Source: Saccharothrix sp. NRRL B-16348 (GTDB lineage: Bacteria > Actinomycetota > Actinomycetes > Mycobacteriales > Pseudonocardiaceae). Taken from it: 64,000 nt of DNA. The position numbers and the translations under genes are program-made. The DNA lies in the NCBI RefSeq assembly GCF_001280085.1, contig NZ_LGED01000046.1:1-64000 (forward strand), in the 5' to 3' direction. Every line of letters begins with the position of its first letter. Position 1 is the stretch's first letter. This document shows positions 54,922 through 63,445 of this stretch, piece after piece. A model generated the notes under the pieces. That model ran no database searches, was not told the DNA's origin, and saw only the letters and a program-made list of their open reading frames with translations.

Positions 54922-55407
54922 TCAGTCGGGCGTGACGATCCGGTCGGCGCGGTCCTTCGTGCCGTCCACGGCGAACCAGCCGCGTTCGAACGCCTGCCAG
55001 CGCCGCAGGTGCGCGCGGCTCGCCTCGCCGTCCCGTTCGACGGCCCGGCGCAGCCGTTCGGCCGGGTCCGGCACCTCGACCCAGATCGCCTCGTCCAGGT
55101 GTGGCGCGATCGAGCGGCGGGCCGCCGAGACGCCCTCGATGATCAGCACGTCCGGCACCGGCACGTGCACCAGGTCGCCGAGGCGCGGCAGGCCGCCCGG
55201 CCACTCCACGCGCCGGTAGTGGGCGTCGCGGCCGTGCCGGAGCGGGTCGAGGACTTCGGCGACCAGGCGCGGCCACCACGACACCGGGTCGGTCCAGGTG
55301 GCGAAGTGGTCGGTCGGCACCACGGTCGCGCCCAGCTTCAACGCCAGGCGCGCCGCGAACGTCGACTTGCCCGAGCCCGAGGGCCCGTCCACCGCGACGA
55401 GCCTCAC
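54922..55407 (-). CDS. P-loop nucleoside/uridine kinase-like NTPase
   Basis: The 161-residue protein starts [20 protein letters not shown] with Walker A at 8-16, followed by [20 protein letters not shown] (substrate Asp) and [20 protein letters not shown], an arrangement seen in uridine-kinase-like proteins. Substrate unknown. The GTG overlaps the recR stop (GTGA), so it belongs to the dnaX-recR group transcript. Confidence 0.85.
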   Translation of the reverse strand: MRLVAVDGPSGSGKSTFAARLALKLGATVVPTDHFATWTDPVSWWPRLVAEVLDPLRHGRDAHYRRVEWPGGLPRLGDLVHVPVPDVLIIEGVSAARRSIAPHLDEAIWVEVPDPAERLRRAVERDGEASRAHLRRWQAFERGWFAVDGTKDRADRIVTPD

Positions 55408-55997
55408 ATGCTGCGCCGGCCGGACAGGGCCCGGCCGAGGGTGAGCTCGTCGGCGAACTCCAGGTCGCCACCCATCGGCAGGCCGGACGCGAGCCTGGTG
55501 ACGGTGAGGCCCGGGAAGTCGCGCAGCATCCGGACCAGGTACGTCGCGGTCGCCTCGCCCTCCGTGTTCGGGTCGGTGGCGATGATGATCTCCGACACCT
55601 CCGTGCCGATCCGGGTGAGCAGCTGCCTGATCCGCAGCTGGTCCGGCCCGACGCCCGACAACGGGTCGAGCGCGCCGCCCAGGACGTGGTAGCGGCCCTT
55701 GAACTCGCGGGTCCGCTCGACCGCGAGCACGTCCTTCGGCTCCTCCACCACGCAGATCAGGGTCAGGTCGCGGCGCGGGTCGCGACAGATGCGGCAGGTC
55801 GCCTCGGCCGAGACGTTGCCGCACACGTCGCAGAACACCACGCCGTCCTTGACCTTCTGCAACGCGTCCTGGAGCCGGCCGATGTCGGCCGGGTCCGCGG
55901 CGAGCAGGTGGAAGGCGATGCGCTGCGCGCTCTTCGGACCGACGCCCGGCAGCCTGCCGAGCTCGTCGATCAAGTCCTGGACGGGCCCCTCGTACAT
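55404..55997 (-). CDS. recR: Recombination mediator protein RecR
   Basis: The 197-residue protein has the HhH region [20 protein letters not shown], the zinc finger C56-C59-C68-C71 (FCDVCG...CRIC), a Toprim domain with [14 protein letters not shown] and [18 protein letters not shown], and the C-terminal [20 protein letters not shown]. RecR with RecO loads RecA on gapped DNA. It overlaps the YbaB stop by one base (TGATG) and the kinase start by 4. Rv3715c equivalent. Confidence 0.97.
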   Translation of the reverse strand: MYEGPVQDLIDELGRLPGVGPKSAQRIAFHLLAADPADIGRLQDALQKVKDGVVFCDVCGNVSAEATCRICRDPRRDLTLICVVEEPKDVLAVERTREFKGRYHVLGGALDPLSGVGPDQLRIRQLLTRIGTEVSEIIIATDPNTEGEATATYLVRMLRDFPGLTVTRLASGLPMGGDLEFADELTLGRALSGRRSM

Positions 55998-56344
55998 CAG
56001 CCGAACAGCTTCCCGAGACCGCCGAGGTCGTCCATCCCGCCCATGCCGCTGGCGAGCGGGCCCATCTTCTGGGCCGCCAGCTCCTGCGCGGCGCGGTTGG
56101 CGTCGCGCACGGCGGCGACGACCAGGTCGGACAGCGTCTCGACGTCGTCCGGGTCGACCGCCTTCGGGTCGATGTCCAGGCTCTTGAGCTCGCCGCCGCC
56201 GGACACGACGGCGGTCACCAGACCGCCGCCGGCGGTGCCGGTGACCTCGGCCTCGGCCAGCTCCTGCTGGGCTTCAGCGAGCTGCTGCTGCATCTTCTGA
56301 GCCTGCTGGAGGATTTGCTGCATGTTGGGCCCACCGGGTTGCAC
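55997..56344 (-). CDS. YbaB/EbfC nucleoid-associated protein (recR-linked)
   Basis: The 115-residue protein has the YbaB fold with the long helix [20 protein letters not shown], strands [20 protein letters not shown] and [20 protein letters not shown], and a Met/Gly-rich tail [20 protein letters not shown]. It binds DNA non-specifically and is almost always next to dnaX and recR. GTG at 56344 is chosen because AGAGG lies 8 nt upstream; the ATG 7 codons in is an alternative. Confidence 0.93.
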   Translation of the reverse strand: MQPGGPNMQQILQQAQKMQQQLAEAQQELAEAEVTGTAGGGLVTAVVSGGGELKSLDIDPKAVDPDDVETLSDLVVAAVRDANRAAQELAAQKMGPLASGMGGMDDLGGLGKLFG

Positions 56345-56397
56345 CGCGGGTTCCTCTCTTCGGGGTCTGCCGCCGTTCACCAGCGTAGTCGCGTCGA

Positions 56398-58647
56398 TCA
56401 GCCCTTCAACGGCCGAGCGCCAAGCTCGTCGGCGAGGAGCTTGAGCACGACGGCCTCCGGGTCGAGCCGCTGGTCGTCCGCGTCGCCGGGCAGCGCGGCC
56501 TCGGCCAGCATCTCCTCCTCGTCCACCGGCTCCGGCGGGAGGGGCTCATCGGGCTCCGGCGGCTCGGGTGGCGGCGGCACGTCGTCGGCCGGTGGCCGGC
56601 CGGACGGCGCCGGGCGGGTCGGCTCGGGCTGCCTGGTCTGGCCCGCCGGCTGCGCCTGGCTCGGCCTGGTCACCGCGGGGCGCTGCGGCTTCTGCGCCGC
56701 CTGGCGGGCCGGTGCGGAGGCCGCGTCGCCGTGCACGCACCGCACCTGCCACGTGCCGCCGAGGACCTGCGCGAACGCGGCGGCGATGGCGTCCGCGTTG
56801 CGCGGCTCGGCAAGCCTGCGGGCCAGCGGCGCGGAGGTGTGGGTGAGGGTGACCGTGGTGCCGTCGACGTCGGCGACGGTGGCGTTGGTGAGCATCGCCT
56901 CGGTGCTCCGGCTCGTGCCGCGGACCACGCCCAGCAGCTCCGACCAGCGCCTCCGCACCTCGACCGCGTCGACACCGCCGGAGGACGCCGCCGGTGCGGC
57001 CGGCTGGTCCGCGGCGGGCGACGGCACGCCCGCGTTCCCGGCGGGCGGGTGGACGTCCGGCGACTGCGCGGCGACGGGCGGCGCGGCAACGGGCGGCCGA
57101 CCCTGCGGCTCGTCCGGCGACGGCGCGCCGGCTGACGGTGGGGCGGCGGGCGGCGCGGCGCTCGGCCGGCCTTGCGGCTCGTCCGGCGGTGGCGCGACAC
57201 GGCCGCTCTGGTCCACGTCCGACCCACCGGCGTGCGCCGGAGCGGGCGTGCCCTGGTCTCCGCCGGCGGACCTCATCGCCGCCGACCGCAGCACCGGCGG
57301 CGTGGGCAGCCCGGGCGGGGCGCTCGGCGCGGCAGCCGGAGGCGTGGTCTCGGCGGGCCTGGCAGGCGCGGCGGCCTGAGCCTGCGGCGCGGCAGCTTGT
57401 GTCGCGGGCGCGGCGGGTTCGGCGGCACGCTGCGAAGGGCGCTGGAAGCGGGTGTCCGGTGCGGACCCCGCCGGTGCGCCGCCCGCCGGCGGGCCGTGGC
57501 GTTCCAGCTGTTCGACGCGTTGCAGCAGGCCGGACTCGACGTCCCCGACCGACGGCAGGAGCATCCGCGCGGTCACGAGTTCGAGCAGCAGGCGGGGCGC
57601 GGTCGAGCCGCGCATCTCGGTCAACCCCTGGTGCAGGATTTCCGCCCAACGGGTGACCGTCGCGGGCCGGGTCGCGTCCCGTTGCGCGGTCATCTTGGCC
57701 AGCTCGTCGTCGGGCGCGGACACCAGGCCGCGCTCCGCCGCGTCCGGCACGGCGTGCAGCAGCACCAGGTCGCGCAGCCGGTCGAGCAGGTCGGACGCGA
57801 ACCGGCGCGGGTCGTGCCCGGCCTCGACCAGCCGGTCTACGGTGCCGAACACCGCCGAGCCGTCGCCGTTCGCCAGGCCGTCCACCACGTCGTCGATCAA
57901 CGCCACGTCGGTCACGCCGAGCAACGCGATCGCCCGGTCGTAGCGCACCCCTTCGGGGCCTGCGCCGGACAGCAGCTGGTCCATCACCGACTGCGTGTCC
58001 CGCGCCGACCCACCGCCCGCGCGGATCACCAGCGGAAACACCGACGGGTCGACCGCCACGCCCTCGGCCGCGCAGTTGCGCTCCAGCAGCGCGCGCATCG
58101 AGCTCGGCGGGATCAGCCGGAACGGGTAGTGGTGCGTGCGCGAGCGGATGGTGGGCAGCACCTTGTCCGGCTCGGTGGTGGCGAAGATGAAGATGAGGTG
58201 CTCGGGCGGCTCTTCCACGATCTTCAGCAGGGCGTTGAAGCCCTGCGTGGTGACCATGTGCGCCTCGTCGATGATGAACACCCGGTACCGCGACTCGGCC
58301 GGCGCGTAGAACGCCTTGTCCCGCAGCTCGCGCGCGTCGTCCACGCCGCCGTGGCTGGCCGCGTCCAGCTCGACCACGTCCACGCTGCCCGGGCCGTTCG
58401 GCGCCAGGCCCACGCACGAGTTGCACTCGCCGCACGGGTCGGGCGTCGGGCCCTGCACGCAGTTCAGCGAGCGCGCCATGATGCGGGCGCTGGACGTCTT
58501 GCCGCACCCGCGCGGCCCCGAGAACAGGTACGCGTGGTTGACCCGACCGGCCGCCAGGGCGGTGCGCAGCGGTTCGGTGACGTGCTCCTGGCCGACGACC
58601 TCGCCAAAGGTCGCCGGACGGTACTTGCGGTAGAGGGCGAGCGCCAC
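56398..58647 (-). CDS. dnaX: DNA polymerase III subunits gamma/tau
   Basis: The 749-residue protein starts [20 protein letters not shown]. The AAA+ domain has Walker [10 protein letters not shown] (44-52), zinc ligands C63, C72, C75 and C78, Walker B IIDEAH (125-130) and sensor 1 [13 protein letters not shown]. After domain III a Pro/Ala/Gly-rich linker of about 200 residues leads to a tau-like C-terminal domain ([37 protein letters not shown]) that contacts polymerase. GTG at 58647 is preferred; codons upstream overlap the SRP RNA gene. It loads the clamp and organises the replisome. No frameshift signal was identified. Confidence 0.97.
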   Translation of the reverse strand: MALALYRKYRPATFGEVVGQEHVTEPLRTALAAGRVNHAYLFSGPRGCGKTSSARIMARSLNCVQGPTPDPCGECNSCVGLAPNGPGSVDVVELDAASHGGVDDARELRDKAFYAPAESRYRVFIIDEAHMVTTQGFNALLKIVEEPPEHLIFIFATTEPDKVLPTIRSRTHHYPFRLIPPSSMRALLERNCAAEGVAVDPSVFPLVIRAGGGSARDTQSVMDQLLSGAGPEGVRYDRAIALLGVTDVALIDDVVDGLANGDGSAVFGTVDRLVEAGHDPRRFASDLLDRLRDLVLLHAVPDAAERGLVSAPDDELAKMTAQRDATRPATVTRWAEILHQGLTEMRGSTAPRLLLELVTARMLLPSVGDVESGLLQRVEQLERHGPPAGGAPAGSAPDTRFQRPSQRAAEPAAPATQAAAPQAQAAAPARPAETTPPAAAPSAPPGLPTPPVLRSAAMRSAGGDQGTPAPAHAGGSDVDQSGRVAPPPDEPQGRPSAAPPAAPPSAGAPSPDEPQGRPPVAAPPVAAQSPDVHPPAGNAGVPSPAADQPAAPAASSGGVDAVEVRRRWSELLGVVRGTSRSTEAMLTNATVADVDGTTVTLTHTSAPLARRLAEPRNADAIAAAFAQVLGGTWQVRCVHGDAASAPARQAAQKPQRPAVTRPSQAQPAGQTRQPEPTRPAPSGRPPADDVPPPPEPPEPDEPLPPEPVDEEEMLAEAALPGDADDQRLDPEAVVLKLLADELGARPLKG

Positions 58648-58683
58648 GTCGGCGACCTTACCGGGAGGGTCCGACAACGAAAG

Positions 58684-58771
58684 GGGACCCCGTGCACCCA
58701 CCAGAGCCCGCTTATCCTTGCTGCCTTCCGGCCCTGGGGAGGTTCGCGAGATGTGTGCCGCACGAGGTCCG
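58684..58771 (-). ncRNA. ffs: Signal recognition particle RNA (4.5S type)
   Basis: On the minus strand the SRP core is visible: CCAGGGCCGGAAGGCAGCAA, with the GGAA tetraloop region and the symmetric loop. The ends pair (GGACCTCGTGC with GCACGGGGTCC). This is the short bacterial SRP RNA that binds Ffh for co-translational membrane targeting. Location directly upstream of dnaX is conserved in mycobacteria. End positions are accurate only to a few nucleotides. Confidence 0.9.
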
Positions 58772-58824
58772 AGTCCAGTGTAACCGGTCGTCTCCCCCGG
58801 CTCTGCCCGCACCCACCGGTGCCG

Positions 58825-59742
58825 TCAGCCGAGGGCGGTCGCGAACAGCGGCACGGCGTGGTCCAGCGCGTAGGCCATGCCGAGCGACGAGCCGCTGGAG
58901 AAGGCGTTGACCAGGTTCTCGTCCTCCAGGACCAGCGCCTGCCGCGGCACGAGCGGGTTGGCCTTGAGCGCGGTCGCGTCGCCGCCGATGGGGAACAGCA
59001 CGCTCAGGTCGGCGGTCAGCAGGTCCAGCCGCTCGGCGGAGATGTCGACGTAGAACGTGCCCGAGGCGAGGGCTTCGACGTCCTCGCGCAGGGTGAAGCC
59101 GAGTGCCTTCAGGAAGTCCGCGCGGGGGTCGCCGGAGACGTACGCGCCGAACTTGCCGTCGAAGTACGCGCCGACCACGGCGGTCCGGCCCTCGAACTTC
59201 CGGCCGGCGGCGAACTTGGCGTCGAGGTCGGCGACGATCCTCTCCCCCTCGGACACCTTGCCCAGGGCCTTCGCGACCAGCTCGACCTGCTGCCGCCACG
59301 ACGTGCCGTAGGGGATGACGTCCTTCGGCGCGCCGATGGTGGGCGCGATCTTGGACAGCGTCGCGTGCTTCGCCTCGTCGTTGTCCGACCGGGTGTTGAG
59401 GATGAGGTCGGGCTGGAGCGCGGCGACGGCCTCGTAGTCGATCTCGGTCGTGCCCAGCAGCGTCGGCGCCTCCTGGTAGAGCCCGTCCGCCCACGGCCCG
59501 ACGCCCTTGCCGCCGAACGCCAGCCAGTCGCTCGCCCCGACCGGCCGCACGCCGAGCGCGAGGGCGGTCTCGGCGTCCGACCAGCCCAGCGCCACGACCC
59601 GCGTCGGCGGCTGGTCGATCGTCACGGGACCGAACCGGGTGTCGACCGTCACACCGGACGAGGTCGGCTCGGCGCCACCGCCCCCTCCCCCGCAGGCGGC
59701 CAGCAGCAGGGCGGACAGGACGACCACGAGACCACGCTTCAT
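58825..59742 (-). CDS. Iron-siderophore-binding lipoprotein (FepB/FecB type)
   Basis: The 305-residue protein has a lipoprotein signal (LVVVLSALLLAAC, lipidation at Cys17), a Gly-rich linker, and the periplasmic-binding-like domain of helical-backbone siderophore receptors: RVVALGWSDAETALALGVRP, EAVAALQPDLILNTRSDNDE and KALGKVSEGERIVADLDAKF. It should deliver ferric siderophore to an ABC importer, but no permease or ATPase gene is adjacent. An iron box overlaps its start codon, so it is expected to be repressed by iron. Confidence 0.92.
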   Translation of the reverse strand: MKRGLVVVLSALLLAACGGGGGGAEPTSSGVTVDTRFGPVTIDQPPTRVVALGWSDAETALALGVRPVGASDWLAFGGKGVGPWADGLYQEAPTLLGTTEIDYEAVAALQPDLILNTRSDNDEAKHATLSKIAPTIGAPKDVIPYGTSWRQQVELVAKALGKVSEGERIVADLDAKFAAGRKFEGRTAVVGAYFDGKFGAYVSGDPRADFLKALGFTLREDVEALASGTFYVDISAERLDLLTADLSVLFPIGGDATALKANPLVPRQALVLEDENLVNAFSSGSSLGMAYALDHAVPLFATALG

Positions 59743-59760
59743 TAGGCAAGGCTAACCGAA
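59742..59760 (-). promoter_or_regulatory. IdeR/DmdR-type iron box
   Basis: TTAGGCAAGGCTAACCGAA matches the actinobacterial consensus TTAGGTTAGGCTAACCTAA at 16 of 19 positions. It touches the first base of the ATG of the siderophore-binding protein (59742), so Fe-loaded regulator would block transcription or elongation at once. Confidence 0.8.
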
Positions 59761-59830
59761 CCCATCGGCGAGCGATGGAGTCGACCACCCGTTTTGGGGG
59801 ACGCGTGGACCCTCCGTTAGACTCCACCAC

Positions 59831-59915
59831 GGAGGATTCGCATAGTGGCCTAGTGCGCACGACTGGAAATCGTGTTGGGTTAACCCCCTCACGGGTTCAA
59901 ATCCCGTATCCTCCG
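59831..59915 (+). tRNA. tRNA-Ser (anticodon GGA)
   Basis: The 85-nt sequence has acceptor GGAGGAT/ATCCTCC, anticodon loop CTGGAAA (GGA), a long variable arm as expected for Ser, and T-arm with GGTTCAAATC. Discriminator G; CCA not encoded. Confidence 0.95.
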
Positions 59916-59921
59916 CAGACC

Positions 59922-59956
59922 AGAACCCCGGTCACCACCAAGGTGACCGGGGTTCT
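59922..59956 (+). terminator. Hairpin terminator after tRNA-Ser
   Basis: AGAACCCCGGTCACC pairs perfectly with its complement (15 bp) around ACCAA, 6 nt after the tRNA, followed by GTCATTG. Confidence 0.8.
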
Positions 59957-59999
59957 GTCATTGCCGGATGCAACGCCGCGGGCACCTCGGAGCGTTTAA

Positions 60000-60021
60000 C
60001 CAGTGATCGACTGATTACTGG
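60000..60021 (+). promoter_or_regulatory. Inverted repeat before the secreted protein gene
   Basis: Arms CCAGTGATC and GATTACTGG (8 of 9 positions complementary) around GACT lie 13 bp before the start at 60034 and overlap the GGGAGGA ribosome site edge. Candidate operator or RNA hairpin. Confidence 0.4.
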
Positions 60022-60033
60022 GAGGACACGCAC

Positions 60034-60654
60034 ATGAGGATCGTCACGACGGCCGCCGCGGTCGCCGCTGCCGCCACCGGCCTGTTCGCCGGCGGTGTCG
60101 CCACGGCCGCGGCCGAGGTCGGCGCGAGCGGGCCGCCGCAGTACTCCGCCACCACGTGGCACGAGGTCAACGTCCGGCACTGCCCTTCGACGTCGTGCAC
60201 GCAGGCGCCGGGCAGCCCGATCCCGGCCAGCTCGACGGTCGGGGTGTACTGCTGGGTGCACGGCCAGTCGGTCACGGACTTCGGCTACACCAACGACGTG
60301 TGGCTGAACATCGGCAGGCAGGACGGCGGCACGCAGTGGTCCAGCGCCATCTACTTCGTCGGCGACGAGTTCGCCAACCTGCCGAAGGAAGCGCACTGCG
60401 CTGACTCGCCCCAGCCGCCCACCACCACCCCGAGGCCGACCTCCACCACCAAGCCCGGCCCGACCACCACGCCGGCGCCCACCACGACCACGCGGCCCAG
60501 CCCGACCACCACCACGGCTGCGCCCACCACCACTACGCGGCCGAGCCCTTCGACCACGCCCCGCCCGACCACGACGACCACCAGGCCGTCCACCCCGACC
60601 GCACCGAGCACGACCTACGTGACCACGACCAGGTCCGCGCCCGCCGGGGGCTGA
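60034..60654 (+). CDS. Secreted small protein with Thr/Pro-rich tail
   Basis: The 206-residue protein has a Sec signal peptide (MRIVTTAAAVAAAATGLFAG, cleavage after ATAAA), a compact domain of about 95 residues with four Cys (HCPSTSCTQAPGSP, VYCWVHGQSV, AHC) that resembles a bacterial SH3-like fold, and an 80-residue tail of PTTTP/TTTTRPSP units, which is probably O-glycosylated and spans the wall. GGGAGGA precedes the ATG. No enzyme motif; a wall-binding or surface role is inference. Confidence 0.75.
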   Translation: MRIVTTAAAVAAAATGLFAGGVATAAAEVGASGPPQYSATTWHEVNVRHCPSTSCTQAPGSPIPASSTVGVYCWVHGQSVTDFGYTNDVWLNIGRQDGGTQWSSAIYFVGDEFANLPKEAHCADSPQPPTTTPRPTSTTKPGPTTTPAPTTTTRPSPTTTTAAPTTTTRPSPSTTPRPTTTTTRPSTPTAPSTTYVTTTRSAPAGG

Positions 60655-60670
60655 TCGCCGCGAAACGCGA

Positions 60671-60703
60671 AGGCCCCCTCGGACCACGTGTCCGAGGGGG
60701 CCT
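60671..60703. terminator. Bidirectional hairpin terminator
   Basis: AGGCCCCCTCGGAC pairs perfectly with GTCCGAGGGGGCCT around CACGT (14 bp) between the convergent secreted-protein and nuclease genes. Confidence 0.8.
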
Positions 60704-60717
60704 GTCCGCTGCCGGGG

Positions 60718-63168
60718 TCAGTGCCTGGGCAGGTGTTCCACGATGTCCTCCAGCACGAACACCAACTGGTCGACGTGGGCGTTGCCGGTGCTCGGGCGCA
60801 GCTTCACGACCTGCGGGTCGTGGTCGCTGGCCTGGTCGGCGAACTCGGCGTTGACGTGCACCACGTCGTAGCGGTACCGCGTGATGTTCGCGCTGATCAG
60901 GATGTGGTCGAGGGTCTGCGAGTTGCCCTCGAACACGTAGCTGTACCGCTCGGTCGCGGGCAGGGTGTCCATCAGGGCCACCACGTCGCCGTTGCCGGTC
61001 AGCGTGCCGACCGCCGGGGAGAACTGGTAGTCGTTGATGTCACCCGCGAGGACCACGTTGGCGCCCTTGTCGACCGCCTTGACCTGGTCCACGAACCCGC
61101 GCAGCAGCGCGGCCTGCTTGGCGCGCTGCACCTCCGAACTGCGCACCGGCTCCTGGTAGCGGCCGTGCATGGCCTGGTCGCCACCCTTGGAGTTGAAGTG
61201 GTTCGCGACCACGAACACCGTGCGGCCGCGGAACTTGAACTCGCCGGCCAGCGGCTTGCGGCTGCTGTTCCACGCCGGGTCGGCGGGCGCGACGCGGCCC
61301 GGCGACACCGACAGCGCGGCGCGGCCGTGCTGCTTCACGACGGACACCGGCGTGGTGGCGTCGCCGCCCGCGCGGTCCACGAAGGACACCCGGGCCGGGT
61401 TGAACAGGAACGCCACCCGGATGTTGCCGCCCGGCTCGCCGCCGTCGGCCTTGTTCACCGGGTCGATCTGGCGCCACTGGTAGCGCGGGCCGCCCGCGGC
61501 CACGATCGCGTCGGTGAACTTGGCGAACGTCGCGTCCGCCGCCACCGTGCCGTCGTCGGTCGCGCCGTTGTTGTCCTGGATCTCCTCCAGCACCACCACG
61601 TCCGGGTTCTTCAGGTTGCCCACCACGGCCGCGGCGAGGCGGTCGAACTTCGCCTGGTCGTTGGTGGCGGCCAGGTTCTCCACGTTGTACGTGGCCACCG
61701 ACAGCTCGTAGGAGCGCTGCGCGTCCGTGACCTCCGGCGTGATGCCGCCCGGGACGTGCTCGCCGACCGCCTTCGTGGCCAGGGTGTAGCCGCCGAAGTT
61801 GGTGTACTCGACGTTGCCGACGGTCGCGCCGCGCCACACGTCGCCGACGTTGCTGACCTGCGGCGCCGCCGCGCCCGGCTTGACCTTGATCCGGCCGCTG
61901 TTGGGCTGGTCGTAGCCGAGGTAGATCGTGCCGCCGCGGGCGGTCGGGTTCTGGGTCGGGTTGGTGGTGATCCACGTCTCGCCGAAGCTGTTCGTGGGTC
62001 CGACCACGCGGGCGTCGGCCACCTGGACGTACATGCCCTCGCGGGACTCGTAGTAGTCCTGGCCGTAGGTCGCCGGGTCGAGCGGCAGGGACTCGATCGA
62101 GCCGCCGTTCGCGGTGGGCAGGTAGCCCGCCGGCGGGGTCAGGGCCTCCGGGGTCGGCAGGGCGTTGCCCTTGGACTTCACGGTGACCGTGGCGCCGGTG
62201 ATCTCGGTGAGCGTCTGGTTGGCGTTGCTCGCCGCGTCACCGCCCGGCCGGTACTCGGCGACGGTGCCGGAGACCAGCACCTCGTCGCCGGGCTCCACGG
62301 TCGGGGCGAGGGCCGCGGTGTAGACGAACACGCCCTCGCTGGTGCGCGGGTCGTTGTCCGGCGCGGTGTCCTGGATCCAGAAGCCGCGGTCGCCGGTGGC
62401 GCGGGTCGCGGTGACGACGCCGGGCACGCCGCTGACCTTCTGGCCGAGCAGCGGCGAGATCCGGGTCGTGCCCTGGATGTCGCGGACGCGCTTGTCTCCC
62501 GGCTCGGGCTCCGGGTCGGGGTCCGGGTTGCCGGGGCCCTGGCCGTGGGAGTTGACCGGGGTCGGCGCGCCGATGGCGAAGTCGGCCGAGTTGTCGTCGG
62601 TGTCGGTCAACGCGGGGCGGGCGGCCGAGGTGGCGTTGCCAGGGTTCGCGGTCGGCGTGGTCTCGCGGACCACCGTCGACGAGCCGTAGCCGACCAGGTC
62701 GCGCACGCGGGGGTCGGCGGCGCAGTCGGCGGCGGTCTTGCAGGTCAACGCGGAGGTCTCGGTGACCAGGGCGATCGTGCCGCCGGAGCCGCCCATGGCG
62801 ATCGTGCCGGTGACGTCCGGCGCGGGCAGCTCCACCGTGCCGCCGGTGCCCTTGGCCTGGGCGACCAGGAACCGCCCGCCTGCGGCGATCGCGCCGGTCA
62901 GCGGGGTGACTTGCCACTGGCTGGACGCGCTCGCGCTTGCCGGGAGGTACTGCACGCTCCAGCCGTCCACGGCGACCGGCGTGGCGCCCGCGTTCGCCAG
63001 CTCGACGAAGTCCCGGGTCAGCGTGGCGCCGGAGTTGCCGCCACCGCCGTAGACCTCGGCGATCAGGGCGTCCTGGCTCGGGGCCGCGTGGATCGGCGTG
63101 GCGAGGGCGAACGTCACGGCCGAGGCGGCGGTGACCGCCAGTCCGACGCGGAGCGGGGTAGGTCTCAA
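60718..63168 (-). CDS. Large secreted endonuclease/exonuclease/phosphatase-family nuclease (ExeM/NucH-like)
   Basis: The 816-residue protein has a signal peptide (RVGLAVTAASAVTFALATPI, cut after HAA), an N-terminal lamin-tail domain (about 30-145: IAEVYGGGGNSGATLTRDFV), an OB-like middle part with ISPLLGQKVSGVPGVVTATR, and a C-terminal EEP nuclease domain (from about 480): VATYNVENLAATNDQAKFDR, VVVLEEIQDNNG, VVANHFNSKGGD, VVLAGDINDY, TLDHILIS and ASDHDPQVVKL, giving the Glu/Asp/His/Asn catalytic set. It should degrade extracellular DNA. The start is TTG at 63168 with GGAGG 5 nt upstream. Confidence 0.92.
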   Translation of the reverse strand: MRPTPLRVGLAVTAASAVTFALATPIHAAPSQDALIAEVYGGGGNSGATLTRDFVELANAGATPVAVDGWSVQYLPASASASSQWQVTPLTGAIAAGGRFLVAQAKGTGGTVELPAPDVTGTIAMGGSGGTIALVTETSALTCKTAADCAADPRVRDLVGYGSSTVVRETTPTANPGNATSAARPALTDTDDNSADFAIGAPTPVNSHGQGPGNPDPDPEPEPGDKRVRDIQGTTRISPLLGQKVSGVPGVVTATRATGDRGFWIQDTAPDNDPRTSEGVFVYTAALAPTVEPGDEVLVSGTVAEYRPGGDAASNANQTLTEITGATVTVKSKGNALPTPEALTPPAGYLPTANGGSIESLPLDPATYGQDYYESREGMYVQVADARVVGPTNSFGETWITTNPTQNPTARGGTIYLGYDQPNSGRIKVKPGAAAPQVSNVGDVWRGATVGNVEYTNFGGYTLATKAVGEHVPGGITPEVTDAQRSYELSVATYNVENLAATNDQAKFDRLAAAVVGNLKNPDVVVLEEIQDNNGATDDGTVAADATFAKFTDAIVAAGGPRYQWRQIDPVNKADGGEPGGNIRVAFLFNPARVSFVDRAGGDATTPVSVVKQHGRAALSVSPGRVAPADPAWNSSRKPLAGEFKFRGRTVFVVANHFNSKGGDQAMHGRYQEPVRSSEVQRAKQAALLRGFVDQVKAVDKGANVVLAGDINDYQFSPAVGTLTGNGDVVALMDTLPATERYSYVFEGNSQTLDHILISANITRYRYDVVHVNAEFADQASDHDPQVVKLRPSTGNAHVDQLVFVLEDIVEHLPRH

Positions 63169-63261
63169 CGGGTCCTCCGGTAGTTGGCGGGTGCGCGCAT
63201 CCTCCCCGGATCGAGTGAACGGCGGAAGACACCGTCACTAACGGTTGACCATTACCTGACC

Positions 63262-63277
63262 TCGAACGTGTGTTCGA
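63262..63277. promoter_or_regulatory. Perfect LexA (SOS) box
   Basis: TCGAACGTGTGTTCGA matches the mycobacterial/actinobacterial LexA consensus TCGAAC-N4-GTTCGA exactly. It lies directly before the TAGGGT box of the small frame at 63293 and 94 bp upstream of the nuclease start on the other strand. Confidence 0.85.
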
Positions 63278-63280
63278 ACG

Positions 63281-63286
63281 TAGGGT
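63281..63286 (+). promoter_or_regulatory. -10 box TAGGGT, leaderless start at 63293
   Basis: TAGGGT ends 6 nt before the ATG at 63293 and starts 3 bp after the LexA box, so bound LexA would cover the promoter. A TTGACC at 63245-63250 is upstream. Confidence 0.5.
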
Positions 63287-63292
63287 AGGGTC

Positions 63293-63418
63293 ATGGCCGT
63301 GCCCCGCCGGTGGCCCTCCCAGCGCCGGCCCGGACACGACACGCACAACAGGGGCGCCGGCCCGGACCTGACGAGGCCCGGATCGGCGCCCGTGCGCGTC
63401 GCAGCGCCGACGAGCTGA
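63293..63418 (+). CDS. Putative SOS-controlled 41-residue protein
   Basis: A 41-codon frame begins MAVPRRWPSQRRPGHDTHNR and ends APVRVAAPTS. It is basic, Pro/Arg-rich and probably disordered. No family is recognised. Support is positional: a perfect LexA box and a TAGGGT box at leaderless spacing. Codon use is not decisive for so short a frame, so it may instead be a non-coding SOS transcript or the start of a decayed gene. Confidence 0.4.
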   Translation: MAVPRRWPSQRRPGHDTHNRGAGPDLTRPGSAPVRVAAPTS

Positions 63419-63445
63419 CGGCCCGCACCCGGTCGGTGCGGCGTC

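Noticed and set aside
60688..63183. 831-codon plus-strand frame opposite the nuclease gene
   Set aside because: Antisense of the nuclease; composition-driven, no motif.
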